From: Mesorhizobium shangrilense
GTDB lineage: Bacteria; Pseudomonadota; Alphaproteobacteria; Rhizobiales; Rhizobiaceae
Assembly (NCBI RefSeq): GCF_040537815.1
Contig: NZ_JBEWSZ010000002.1
Span: 682,001 to 746,000, forward strand
Direction of reading: 5' to 3'
Length of the DNA: 64,000 nucleotides
A program made the position numbers and the translations under genes. The notes under the pieces were generated by a model. It did no database searches. It was given only the letters and a program-made list of their open reading frames with translations, and had not been told where the DNA came from. Below, in pieces: positions 25,693 through 34,494 of the stretch (its first letter is position 1; every line of letters starts with the position of its first letter).

Positions 25693-28131
25693 ATGCAAGC
25701 ACATGCGAGAGTGGTCATCGTTGGCGGCGGGTGTGTGGGCGCCGGCATCCTGTATGGACTGGCCAAGCGCGGCTGGACCGACGTGGCGTTGCTCGAACGC
25801 ACCCAACTGACGGCCGGCTCGACCTGGCACGCGGCGGGCCTCATCCCGTCCTATACCCGCAACATCAATGTCGGCCGGATGATCAACAAGACGATCGAGA
25901 TCTATGAGGGGCTCGAGGCCGAGACCGGGCAGCCGGTCGGATGGCACAAAAGCGGCCAGTTGCGCATCGCCAACAGCCGAGACCGGCTGGATGAGTTCAA
26001 GAGCTATATGAGCGTGGCCGACGTCCAGGGCATGCGGGCGCATCTGCTGTCGCCGGCGGAGGCGAGGGAACTATGCCCGCTTCTCGACAACAAGCACATG
26101 TTGGGCGCGCTCTACCATCCCGATGATGGGCATATCGCGCCGGCCGACGTGACCCACGCGATGGCCAAGGGCGCGCGCGACCTGGGCAGCAAGGTCTATC
26201 TCAACACCGAGGTCACCGGGTTCAAGCGGACTGCCGGTGGCGAGTGGCTGGTTCAGACCAACAAGGGCGACATCACCTGCGAGCATGTGGTCTGCGCGAC
26301 CGGCAATTACGCCCGCCAGACCGGCGCGTTGCTCGGCCTGGACATCCCGGCCATCCCGATCCTGCATCAGTACTGGATCACCGAGCCCGTGCCGGAGGTG
26401 ATGGAGCGCAAGCGTGCCGGGCGGCCCGAAATGCCGATCCTGCGCGATGAAGGTTTTGAAGGCTATCTGCGCGAGGAAGGCGACGGGCTGATGTTCGGGC
26501 CGTACGAGCGCACCGAACACCTCAAGCTGTTCGCCGAAGATGGCGTGCCCGCCTGGTTCGGCGCCGACCTCGTCGAGGAGGATTTCGAGGCGGTGTCGTG
26601 GAATTGGGAGCAGGCAACGCAACTCGTGCCAGCGCTGGGACGCGCCGGGATCAAGGCCAATGTGCGCGGCCCCTTCCAGATGACCGCGGACGAGCTTCCC
26701 CTGATGGGACCGGCCTGGGGCCTGCCCAATGTGTGGCTGGCCGAGGGCGTGCCGGGCGGCATCCTGTGGGGCGGCACGATCGGCTACTATCTGTCGGAGC
26801 GGATCGTCGAGGGCAGCAACAGCCTAGACACGTCCGACCTCGACCCGCGCCGCTTCGGCGACTACGCCAACAAGGCCTGGACGCGCGAGAAGGTCCGCGA
26901 GGCCTGGGGCGCGCATGCCGAGCAGAAATATCCGGGACAGGACATGCCCGCCGCCCGGCCGCAGAAGACCGCGCCATCCTATGATCGGCTCACCGAGCTG
27001 GGCGCGGTCTGGGGCGTGCTCAATGGCTGGGAAATGCCCAACTGGTTCGCGCCTGAGGGCGTCGAGGCCAAGGACCAGTATAGCTGGCGCTGGACCGCGA
27101 AGGGCGTGTTCGTCGGCGAGGAGGTGCAGGCGGTGCGCAACGCCGTCGGCCTGGTCGAGATGACGCCGATGACCAAGTTCGAGGTGTCCGGTCCAGGCGC
27201 GGCCGCCTGGCTGGACAGGATCCTCGCCAACCGGCTGCCGGCGGTCGGCCGCGCTGTGCTGGCGCATCACCTCACGGCGAGAGGCGGCGTGCAGGCGGAA
27301 TACATGGTGGCGCGCCTTGGCGAAGACAGTTTCTACCTCATCTCGACGCCGCGTGCGGAGCGATGGAATTTCGACGATCTGTCACGACTGCTTCCCGCCG
27401 ACGGCGGCGTATCCTTGAAGAACGTCACCAATGAGCGCGGCTGCTTCACGGTCGTCGGCCCCAAGGCGCGCGAGGTGCTGCAGCCGCTGACGGAAATCGA
27501 CCTTTCGAACGGGGGCTTTCCCTGGTTCGGCGTGAAGACGGGCAGTGTGGGGCTTGCCAGCGACGTACGGCTGCTGCGTGTGAACTACGAAGGTGAGCTC
27601 GGATGGGAACTCTACCATCCCATGACCTACCAGCGGCAATTGCTCGACGCGATCCTGAGCGAAGGCGAGAAGCACGGCATGCGCCTCGTCGGACTGCATG
27701 CGCTGGAGTCGTTGCGGCTGGAGAAATCCTATCGCGCCATGTATCGCGACATGAATCCCGAGCTCAACGCGCTGGAGAGCGGGCTGGAGCGCTTCATTCG
27801 CCTCGACAAGGGCGATTTCGTTGGGCGCGACGCGGTCCTGAAGTACAAGGACCGCAACGACCAGCGCCGTTCGGTGACGCTCAAGATCGAAACCGACGGC
27901 GCCAGCACTTTTGCTTCCGAGGGTCTCTACATCGATGGAGAGCTGGTCGGGCGCATCACATCGGGCGGCTATGGCTATACGCTCGGGCATGATGTGGCGC
28001 TGGCGCTGCTGCCCGAGCGCCTCGCCAAGCCCGGCACCAAGCTCGATATCGCCATCCTGGGGGAATGGAAGACAGCCGAAGTCATCGCGGATTCGCCTTA
28101 CGACCCCAGCTCGGCCAGGGCGCGGATGTGA
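25693..28131 (+). CDS. FAD-dependent dehydrogenase fused to GcvT domains (dimethylglycine/sarcosine dehydrogenase-like)
   Basis: An 812-residue two-part enzyme. The N-terminal half is a DAO-type flavoprotein with the dinucleotide fold ARVVIVGGGCVGAGILYG and the motif STWHAAGLIPSYTRN, where FAD is attached to a conserved His in sarcosine/dimethylglycine dehydrogenases. The C-terminal half is a folate-binding GcvT-like aminomethyltransferase (NAVGLVEMTPMTKFEVSGPG; LRVNYEGELGWELYHP). Such enzymes demethylate N-methylated glycine derivatives and pass the one-carbon unit to tetrahydrofolate. The ATG at 25693 is preferred because it begins the FAD fold; a longer frame from 25549 adds 48 residues without resemblance. 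The ribosome site is weak (GGATCTGGTGA). Confidence 0.9.
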   Translation: MQAHARVVIVGGGCVGAGILYGLAKRGWTDVALLERTQLTAGSTWHAAGLIPSYTRNINVGRMINKTIEIYEGLEAETGQPVGWHKSGQLRIANSRDRLDEFKSYMSVADVQGMRAHLLSPAEARELCPLLDNKHMLGALYHPDDGHIAPADVTHAMAKGARDLGSKVYLNTEVTGFKRTAGGEWLVQTNKGDITCEHVVCATGNYARQTGALLGLDIPAIPILHQYWITEPVPEVMERKRAGRPEMPILRDEGFEGYLREEGDGLMFGPYERTEHLKLFAEDGVPAWFGADLVEEDFEAVSWNWEQATQLVPALGRAGIKANVRGPFQMTADELPLMGPAWGLPNVWLAEGVPGGILWGGTIGYYLSERIVEGSNSLDTSDLDPRRFGDYANKAWTREKVREAWGAHAEQKYPGQDMPAARPQKTAPSYDRLTELGAVWGVLNGWEMPNWFAPEGVEAKDQYSWRWTAKGVFVGEEVQAVRNAVGLVEMTPMTKFEVSGPGAAAWLDRILANRLPAVGRAVLAHHLTARGGVQAEYMVARLGEDSFYLISTPRAERWNFDDLSRLLPADGGVSLKNVTNERGCFTVVGPKAREVLQPLTEIDLSNGGFPWFGVKTGSVGLASDVRLLRVNYEGELGWELYHPMTYQRQLLDAILSEGEKHGMRLVGLHALESLRLEKSYRAMYRDMNPELNALESGLERFIRLDKGDFVGRDAVLKYKDRNDQRRSVTLKIETDGASTFASEGLYIDGELVGRITSGGYGYTLGHDVALALLPERLAKPGTKLDIAILGEWKTAEVIADSPYDPSSARARM

Positions 28132-28219
28132 CCGGCGAACAGGAAGTCCCCTCGACATCGCCGAAGGCTGGGTAACTGGGGCGAGCGGCGGCGCGGGGAT
28201 CGGCGAAAGCTGAGTGGCT

Positions 28220-29926
28220 TCAGGCGGGATTGGCCATCCGTTCGCGACAGCGAACCTCATCGATCGGCCTGCCAAGTGCTGCAAAGCGCGTGGCTGCTTC
28301 CTCGAACGCTGCCACGGCGCGGGTCTCGTTGCGCTCGGCCCGCCGCTGCACGCCGCGCGCTTCCCAGACCGCCGCCACCCAGGGGCCGCCGTTCCACATG
28401 CCGGCGACCCGTTCGGCCTCGTCGAGCCGCCGGTTGACCTGTTCGATCTCGCCCGCCTCGGCCAGGGCAACGGCAGCCGCTGTACGGAAGGTCATCGAGC
28501 AAGGCTGGCAATTGCAACCCGATGACAGCATGCGGTCGCCCTCGCGAATGGTCTCGGCGATCCTCTCCGGGGTGGCGGCGGCACGCACCTCCAGCCCTTT
28601 CAGGCTGATCAGCAAATGCGGCGCCAGCCAGGAAGACTGGGCAAGGGTGGTGGCGCGGTGGATCAACCGACCCGCCTGCCATTTCTGGCGGCGGGCAAGC
28701 GCGAGTTCGGTCAGGCGCTGCAGCGCCAGCACGCGGCCGGCAACGGCTCCCACCTGCGCGTAGAGTTTTTCGGCTTCCGTCAGCATGCGTTCGGCCTCGG
28801 CCAACTGGCCCGAGAAGAGCGCTGCTTCGCCCAGCACGAGTGAGGCAAGGCCGCGCCCGGCGACCGAGCCGGCGCCCTCGGCCACCGACAGAAGCTCTCG
28901 TGCCGAAGCGGCGATGTCGTGGTGGCCCTTGGCGCTGCAGAGGCAGAATTCGGCCAGGCACAGATGTCCGTCAAAGACGTTGGAGACGAAGGCAGGATTG
29001 GAGCGCACCCATTCGATGAATTCGGCCCTGAACAGCTCGCGCCACTGGCCCTGCATGTGGGCCACCAGGCCGATCAGGGCGCTGGCTTCGCCAACCTCGC
29101 GGGCCAATCCCGCGCCCATGGCCAGTTCGCGGGTTTCCTTGCCGACCTGGCCGGCCTTGGCGAAGTCGCCGCTTTGCAGGTGCAGGAGGCCCCAGGCCAG
29201 GGAGGCGCGGATGCGGTCGCTGAGGCCGACGGGATCTATCGACGGTACGGCCAGCGCCTTTTCATAAAGCTTCACGGTTTCCGCGCCGGGGCCGACCCCG
29301 AGGTCAATCCGCAGGCACTCGCTCAGCTGATTGAACAGCCTGATCGCTTCGGCCCGGTTGCCGGCGTCGAGCGCCGATTGCATCAGGGCGCACTGCGCCT
29401 GCTCATCGGCCGGATCCATCGCGATCAGGCGCTGCCACAGCTTGCCGGCCCGCAGCACGGCGGCATAGCGCTGGCGCAGGGCCTGGCGCGGCGTTTCGAA
29501 CCAGTCGACATACGGATCGTCCGGCAACAGATCTCCCGTGTAGAGATCGGCGGCGGCTTCGCAAGCCGCGATGTCCTCGCCGCGCAAGGCAAGCCTGGCG
29601 GCGGTCTCGAAAGCCTCGACGTCGATCTCGAGGTCGGCGGCGGGGGCGAGGGCGATGATTTCGGCTGTCTGTTCGATCAGCTCGTGCGTGCCCAGCGCGC
29701 GGCGGGCGAAGTGGATGGCCTTGCGCAGGTTCGCGCCGGCGGCCTCCGGATCGAGGTCGGGCCAGAAGGCCTCCATCACCTGTTCGCGGTGGATGCGGTG
29801 GGAGCGGGTGACGGCCAGCAGCTTCACCAGAGCCGCGCCACGATCCCGGCGCCAAGCCGCGGTCGGGATGGGCTGGTCGTCCAGACTGACGCTGAAGCCG
29901 CCAAGCAATTGAACACGAACGCGCAA
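28220..29926 (-). CDS. BTAD-containing transcriptional activator (SARP/AfsR-like) with TPR-type helices
   Basis: A 568-residue regulator. The N-terminus is an OmpR-type winged helix (MRVRVQLLGGFSVSLDDQPI, then WPDLDPEAAGANLRKAIHFA), followed by a bacterial transcriptional activation domain (about residues 95-240: PRQALRQRYAAVLRAGKLWQ, DPADEQAQCALMQSALDAGN). The remaining ~330 residues are repetitive alpha-helices of TPR type. No NTPase domain is present, unlike full AfsR/MalT proteins. Targets are unknown; its neighbours are the GcvT flavoprotein (convergent) and the peroxiredoxin operon (divergent). Confidence 0.88.
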   Translation of the reverse strand: MRVRVQLLGGFSVSLDDQPIPTAAWRRDRGAALVKLLAVTRSHRIHREQVMEAFWPDLDPEAAGANLRKAIHFARRALGTHELIEQTAEIIALAPAADLEIDVEAFETAARLALRGEDIAACEAAADLYTGDLLPDDPYVDWFETPRQALRQRYAAVLRAGKLWQRLIAMDPADEQAQCALMQSALDAGNRAEAIRLFNQLSECLRIDLGVGPGAETVKLYEKALAVPSIDPVGLSDRIRASLAWGLLHLQSGDFAKAGQVGKETRELAMGAGLAREVGEASALIGLVAHMQGQWRELFRAEFIEWVRSNPAFVSNVFDGHLCLAEFCLCSAKGHHDIAASARELLSVAEGAGSVAGRGLASLVLGEAALFSGQLAEAERMLTEAEKLYAQVGAVAGRVLALQRLTELALARRQKWQAGRLIHRATTLAQSSWLAPHLLISLKGLEVRAAATPERIAETIREGDRMLSSGCNCQPCSMTFRTAAAVALAEAGEIEQVNRRLDEAERVAGMWNGGPWVAAVWEARGVQRRAERNETRAVAAFEEAATRFAALGRPIDEVRCRERMANPA

Positions 29927-30072
29927 TCGAATGACCCTTTCAGGACGCGAGGCCCGCGTGTGCCCGAAATCCAGCCGTCACAAGCACCTGTGCGGCGGGG
30001 AACGCTGGCGGAACATAGGTTGCCTAGTCTGCACCCGTAGTCAATTCCAACCGTCTCTCACAGGAGGATCAA

Positions 30073-30741
30073 ATGTCTCTTCGTATCGCCGACACCGCGC
30101 CCGATTTCACCGCCGAGACCACCCATGGCCCGATCAGCTTCCATGACTGGCTGGGCAGTTCCTGGGGCATCCTGTTTTCCCATCCCAAGGACTTCACGCC
30201 GGTCTGCACCACCGAGCTCGGCTACATGGCCGGGTTGAAGCCGGAGTTCGACAAGCGTGGCGTCAAGATCATCGGGCTCTCCGTCGATCCTGTCGAACGC
30301 CATGCCGGATGGGCCGACGACATCGCCGAAACGCAGGGCCATGCGCCGAATTTCCCGATGATCGGCGACCCGATGCTGGCCATTGCCAAGCTCTACGACA
30401 TGCTGCCGGCGACGGCCGGCGACAGCGCCGAAGGGCGCACCGCGGCGGACAACCAGACGGTACGCCATGTCTATGTCATCGGGCCCGACAAGAAGATCAA
30501 GCTGATGATCGCCTATCCGATGACGACCGGGCGCAACTTCGACGAAATCCTGCGCGTGGTGGACTCCATGCAGCTGACGGCCAAGCACCGCGTTGCCACG
30601 CCGGTGAACTGGCGCCAGGGCGACGACGTGATCATCGCGGGTTCGGTTTCGAATGACGAAGCCAAGGTGCTCTATCCCGCTGGCTGGAAGCAGCCCAAGC
30701 CATACATCCGGATTGTCCCGCAGCCCCGTGACAACGCTTGA
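30073..30741 (+). CDS. 1-Cys peroxiredoxin (Prx6 type)
   Basis: A 222-residue peroxiredoxin that reduces peroxides. The peroxidatic cysteine is Cys45 in HPKDFTPVCTTELGYMAG, with the supporting Thr42 in place. The long C-terminal domain (LTAKHRVATPVNWRQGDD, PYIRIVPQP) is that of the Prx6 subfamily, and no resolving cysteine is evident. CAGGAGG upstream fixes the ATG. An FAD-dependent oxidoreductase gene follows 34 bp downstream in the same direction and may form an operon with it. Confidence 0.94.
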   Translation: MSLRIADTAPDFTAETTHGPISFHDWLGSSWGILFSHPKDFTPVCTTELGYMAGLKPEFDKRGVKIIGLSVDPVERHAGWADDIAETQGHAPNFPMIGDPMLAIAKLYDMLPATAGDSAEGRTAADNQTVRHVYVIGPDKKIKLMIAYPMTTGRNFDEILRVVDSMQLTAKHRVATPVNWRQGDDVIIAGSVSNDEAKVLYPAGWKQPKPYIRIVPQPRDNA

Positions 30742-30775
30742 TCCCTCGTCGGGCACAGCCAACAGGAGGTTACCG

Positions 30776-31909
30776 ATGAAAACCCGTATCCTTATCCTTG
30801 GCGCCGGTTTTGGCGGGCTCGAACTCAGCACATCCTTGTCCGAAGCCCTGGGTGACAGCATCGCTGTCACCCTCATCGACAGATCGGATGCCTTCGTGTT
30901 CGGCTATGCCAAGCTCGACCTGATGTTCGGCCGCGAGACGGAAAATGCCGTGCGGCTGCCCTACGCCAGCTTCGCCAAGCCCGGCGTAACGATGAAGCGC
31001 GAGACCGTCACCGCCATCGATCCGGAGCGCCGGCGCGTGACGACGGACAAGGGGGTTCACGAGGCCGATATACTGGTGCTGGCGCTTGGCGCCGACTACG
31101 ACGTCTCGGCCACGCCCGGCATCACGCTCGGGCGCAACGAGTTCTACTCCGTTCCGGGCGCTGCCTATATGGCGAAGATGCTGCCCGGTTTCACCCGTGG
31201 CCATGCCGTGATCGGCGTCTGCGCCGCGCCCTACAAATGCCCGCCCGCGCCCAGCGAATGCGCCTTGATGCTCCATGACTACCTGACCGAGAGGGGCGTC
31301 CGGGGCGACTGCCGGATCACCTATGTGAACCCGATGTCCAGCCCGGTGCCGCCTTCTCCCGAAACGTCGAAGGCGCTTCTGGCGGCTTTCGCCGAGCGCG
31401 ACATCACCTTCATCCCCAGCACCCGCGTGGTTTCCGTGGACGAAGGACGCAGGGTGGTGACGCTCGACAATGGCAGCGACCTGCCTTGCGATCTGTTCCT
31501 GGGCGTGCCCCGGAACCGGGCGCCCGATGTCGTCGTCGAGGCAGGCATGACCGAAGGCGGCTGGGTGACCATCGATCCGCGCACGTTGGAAACCCGTTTC
31601 CCCGGCGTCTACGCACTCGGAGACCTTGCCAATACGGGGGCGCCGAAGGCGGGTGTCTTTGCCGAGGGCGCGGCGCGTACGGTCGCGGCCAACCTGATCG
31701 CCAAGCTCCGCCATGAGGAGCCTACGGCGAGGAACCCAGGCGCGGGATCGTGCTACATCGAGTTCGGCGCCAACCGGATCGCCAGGGTGGATGTGGATTT
31801 CTTCTCTGGCCCCAAGCCCACCGGTGCGTTCTACGAGCCGTCGGAAGCCTTGCGGGTCGACAAGGCGAATTTCGGCTCCAGCCGCAAGGCGCGCTGGTTC
31901 GGACGTTGA
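30776..31909 (+). CDS. FAD-dependent pyridine nucleotide-disulfide oxidoreductase, SQR-like
   Basis: A 377-residue two-dinucleotide-fold flavoprotein. The FAD motif is RILILGAGFGGLELSTSLSE, the second fold and C-terminal FAD contact are in FPGVYALGDLANTGAPKAGV. Cys149, Cys155 and Cys162 surround YKCPPAPSEC, a segment that resembles the Lys-Cys-x-x-Ala-Pro signature of sulfide:quinone reductases and flavocytochrome c sulfide dehydrogenases. It may oxidise sulfide or polysulfide, or serve as NADH dehydrogenase; I cannot decide. CAGGAGG supports the ATG at 30776. Probably co-transcribed with the peroxiredoxin gene. Confidence 0.86.
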   Translation: MKTRILILGAGFGGLELSTSLSEALGDSIAVTLIDRSDAFVFGYAKLDLMFGRETENAVRLPYASFAKPGVTMKRETVTAIDPERRRVTTDKGVHEADILVLALGADYDVSATPGITLGRNEFYSVPGAAYMAKMLPGFTRGHAVIGVCAAPYKCPPAPSECALMLHDYLTERGVRGDCRITYVNPMSSPVPPSPETSKALLAAFAERDITFIPSTRVVSVDEGRRVVTLDNGSDLPCDLFLGVPRNRAPDVVVEAGMTEGGWVTIDPRTLETRFPGVYALGDLANTGAPKAGVFAEGAARTVAANLIAKLRHEEPTARNPGAGSCYIEFGANRIARVDVDFFSGPKPTGAFYEPSEALRVDKANFGSSRKARWFGR

Positions 31910-32026
31910 CCGCTGGTGGGGACGGGCGCGGATGGATTCGACGTCCGGTGCTCGTCCTACCGATATCAACATGGGCGTCGGACGAGCCAATGGACCGCGG
32001 ACCGGCGGCATTTGAATTTTCTCGGT

Positions 32027-32485
32027 TCAGAGCGGCAATTCGGACGTGTACTTGATCGTCTGGCTGGGAACATCCGTCTTGACGTTCTGCACGCCCTTGA
32101 TGCGGCTGAGATGTTCGGACTGGAAGCGTCTGTAGTCGTCGATGCCGGCGGCGACGACCCGCACCATGGCGTCGCAGTCGCCCAGCATCAGGTAACATTC
32201 CATCACCTGCGGCAGCTTGGCGACCTCGGTGGCGAAGTGCTCGATCGTGTCTTCGTCCTGCGCCTTCAGCCAGATGCGGGTGAAGAAGGTCAGCCCCTTG
32301 CCGATACTGGCCGGGTTGAGCACCGCGACATAGCGGTCGATGACGCCGGCTTCCTCCAGCAGTTTTACGCGTCGCAGGCACGGTGACGGCGACAGGCCGA
32401 CCTCGTCAGCCAGATCATTGTTGGCCATGCGCCCGTTGCGCTGCAGCGCGCGCAGGATGCGCTTGTCGATCTCATCCAGCTTCAT
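32027..32485 (-). CDS. Lrp/AsnC-family transcriptional regulator
   Basis: A 152-residue feast/famine regulator: N-terminal HTH (LDEIDKRILRALQRNGRMAN, then VGLSPSPCLRRVKLLEEAGV) and a RAM ligand-binding domain (PQVMECYLMLGDCDAMVRVV). The ATG at 32485 begins the canonical MKLDEIDKRIL; an earlier in-frame start at 32560 would add 25 residues without family resemblance. It is divergent from azlCD, the arrangement of Bacillus azlB (an Lrp homologue) with the branched-chain amino acid exporter, so it likely senses amino acids and controls that exporter. Confidence 0.93.
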   Translation of the reverse strand: MKLDEIDKRILRALQRNGRMANNDLADEVGLSPSPCLRRVKLLEEAGVIDRYVAVLNPASIGKGLTFFTRIWLKAQDEDTIEHFATEVAKLPQVMECYLMLGDCDAMVRVVAAGIDDYRRFQSEHLSRIKGVQNVKTDVPSQTIKYTSELPL

Positions 32486-32649
32486 GGTTCTTGATTCCAG
32501 TTTCTTGGAAATTTGTGAAATCAGATGCCAATTTATGACCAAATGAAACAATCTTCGCAACCAAATTGCTCGCGGGCAGCGATATGGTTGCCGCCGACAT
32601 CACAGGATCCACGCAAACAGGAAGCAGCGGCCGCAAGGCCGGCCGATGG

Positions 32650-33396
32650 ATGATCATGAGCATTTCACAGGCGACATTGTCCCAGGAAGCGGGAGATCGA
32701 TCCGGTTCGGAGTTCCGGCGCGGGATCATGTCCTGCACGCCGGTTCTGCTGGGAACCATTCCCTATGCGCTCGTGCTCGGCGCGCAGGCCACACAGAAAG
32801 GTCTGCGTGTCGTCGAGTTGTCGGCGATGACCGGGCTGAATTTCGCTGGCGGATCTGAATTCGCCGCGATCCAGCTGTGGACCTCGCCGCCGCATATCCT
32901 ACTCATCGTCGCCATCACTTTCCTGGTCAACAGCCGGCATTTGCTGATGGGCGCGGCACTGGCGCCGTTCCTGCGCCATCTGCCCCGGCGAAAAGTGTTT
33001 CCGGCGCTGTTCTTCATGTGCGACGAGAGCTGGGCGCTCGGCCTTGCCGATGCCAGACAGCGCGCCAGCGATGGCATCGGTCCCGCTTTCAGCCTGCGCT
33101 ACTATATGGGCGCGGCACTTGCGATGTATCTCGCCTGGGTGGCCTTCACGACGCTCGGCGCCATGCTTGGCCCGGTGCTGGGCAATGTCGAGCCCTATGG
33201 TTTCGACATGGCGTTTCCGGCCGTCTTCCTGGTGCTGATGCGCGGCATGTGGAAGGGCTTTGCCGCCGCGCGGCCCTGGCTGGTCAGCCTCGTCGTCGCC
33301 GCACTCGTCTATCTGTTCGTTCCCGGCGCTTGGTATGTCGCCGCGGGTGCTCTGTCCGGGCTTATCGCCGCCTATGTGCTCGCAGGTGACGCATGA
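32650..33396 (+). CDS. azlC: AzlC-family branched-chain amino acid exporter, large subunit
   Basis: A ~248-residue membrane protein beginning its conserved part at SEFRRGIMSCTPVLLGTIPY, with further AzlC signatures LNFAGGSEFAAIQLW and VNSRHLLMGAALAPFL. With AzlD it forms a permease that exports branched-chain amino acids. The start is uncertain: ATGs at 32650 and 32656 both fit, with no strong ribosome site, and a TTG at 32566 is less likely. Its stop overlaps the azlD start (ATGA), so the two are translationally coupled. Divergent Lrp regulator upstream. Confidence 0.92.
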   Translation: MIMSISQATLSQEAGDRSGSEFRRGIMSCTPVLLGTIPYALVLGAQATQKGLRVVELSAMTGLNFAGGSEFAAIQLWTSPPHILLIVAITFLVNSRHLLMGAALAPFLRHLPRRKVFPALFFMCDESWALGLADARQRASDGIGPAFSLRYYMGAALAMYLAWVAFTTLGAMLGPVLGNVEPYGFDMAFPAVFLVLMRGMWKGFAAARPWLVSLVVAALVYLFVPGAWYVAAGALSGLIAAYVLAGDA

Positions 33397-33692
33397 TCGA
33401 TCCCGCCACCCTTTTCACCATCGTGCTGATGGCCGGCGTCACCTACCTGACGCGGATCGGCGGCTATGTCGTGCTGCGCAACCGCACGCTCAGCGCCCGC
33501 GCCACGGCGGTAATGGAAGCGGCACCCGGCTGCGTGCTCATCTCGGTCATTGCGCCGGACTTCGTGTCGAAGAATCCGGCCGACCTTGCCGCACTGGCCA
33601 TCACCGTGCTCGCGGCGACGCGGCTTCCCATGCTGCCGACGGTGCTGATTGGCGTGGGGGCGGCTGGCCTGCTCCGGCATTTCATGGCGTGA
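33393..33692 (+). CDS. azlD: AzlD-family branched-chain amino acid exporter, small subunit
   Basis: A 99-residue protein with four hydrophobic segments and the family motif MAGVTYLTRIGGYVVLRNRT, followed by MEAAPGCVLISVIAPDF. It is the small partner of AzlC; the start codon overlaps the azlC stop by 4 bp. A terminator follows 8 bp after the stop. Confidence 0.9.
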   Translation: MIDPATLFTIVLMAGVTYLTRIGGYVVLRNRTLSARATAVMEAAPGCVLISVIAPDFVSKNPADLAALAITVLAATRLPMLPTVLIGVGAAGLLRHFMA

Positions 33693-33700
33693 AAAGGAAA

Positions 33701-33728
33701 AGGCAGGCGCCGAAACGCCTGCCTTTTT
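33701..33728. terminator. bidirectional terminator after azlD
   Basis: AGGCAGGCG (33701-33709), loop CCGAAA, CGCCTGCCT (33716-33724), then TTTT; an A-rich run on the left allows it also to end the convergent azoreductase transcript. Confidence 0.88.
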
Positions 33729-33748
33729 CAGTTCGAGTGGCTGGTGGC

Positions 33749-34384
33749 TTACGCGGCAGCAGCGACCTGCCGGCTTGCGGCCACTACGGCATCGACCTTG
33801 GCGGTCGCCTTGGCCAGTGCGGCCGTCACCGCGTCAGCGCCCATGCCGACGCCTTCGATGCGGATGACATCGACATCGGTCATGCCGACGAAGCCGAGCA
33901 CCGAGCGCAGGTAGGGGATGGCATGGTCCATCTGAACCGCCGCGCCTTCCGAATAGATGCCGCCGGAGGCGAGCACGATGTAGACCTTCTTGCCGGTGAC
34001 GAGGCCCTTGGGGCCGTTCTCGCCGTAAGCAAAGGTCTTGCCGGAGCGGGCGACGTGATCGACCCAGGACTTCAGCGTCGAGGAGATGTTGAAGTTGATG
34101 AAGCCTGTGGCAAGGATGATGGTGTCAGCCGCGAAGACCTCGTCGACGACGGCATCGGAAACGCCGACGACTTCGGCCTGGCGCGGGGTGCGGGCTTCAA
34201 CCGGCGTGTAGATGCCGCTCGCATAGTCGGCATCGATATGCGGCAGCGGGTTGGCGACGAGGTCGCGCACGACCAGCGTGTTCGACGGGTCGGCCGCAAG
34301 CAGCTTGTCGGCGAATTCGGTGGCGATGCGGGTCGAGTGCGAGGCAGCGCCGCGCGGGCTGGATGTGATGAGAAGGATGGACAT
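33749..34384 (-). CDS. azoR: FMN-dependent NADH-azoreductase (AzoR/AcpD)
   Basis: A 211-residue flavodoxin-fold quinone/azo reductase. The FMN phosphate loop is ILLITSSPRGAASHSTRIAT, and LATGFINFNISSTLKSWVDH is the conserved FMN-contact segment. It reduces quinones and azo dyes with NADH. Divergent from a LysR gene with an inverted-repeat operator between them, the usual control arrangement for this enzyme class. Confidence 0.93.
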   Translation of the reverse strand: MSILLITSSPRGAASHSTRIATEFADKLLAADPSNTLVVRDLVANPLPHIDADYASGIYTPVEARTPRQAEVVGVSDAVVDEVFAADTIILATGFINFNISSTLKSWVDHVARSGKTFAYGENGPKGLVTGKKVYIVLASGGIYSEGAAVQMDHAIPYLRSVLGFVGMTDVDVIRIEGVGMGADAVTAALAKATAKVDAVVAASRQVAAAA

Positions 34385-34453
34385 TTGTGGGCTCTCCAGT
34401 GAGGATTGAATTGTCCCGCCAGATATGGGGCTATCGACCCATTTGATAAACTG

Positions 34454-34468
34454 GTATATTTCCTATAC
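34454..34468. promoter_or_regulatory. LysR-type operator between azoR and lysR
   Basis: GTATA (34454-34458), TTTCC, TATAC (34464-34468), a perfect dyad containing the T-N11-A pattern of LysR boxes. A second dyad, ATCTA-CAAAA-TAGAT, lies at 34474-34488 near the LysR start. Confidence 0.6.
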
Positions 34469-34494
34469 GATCCATCTACAAAATAGATACAACG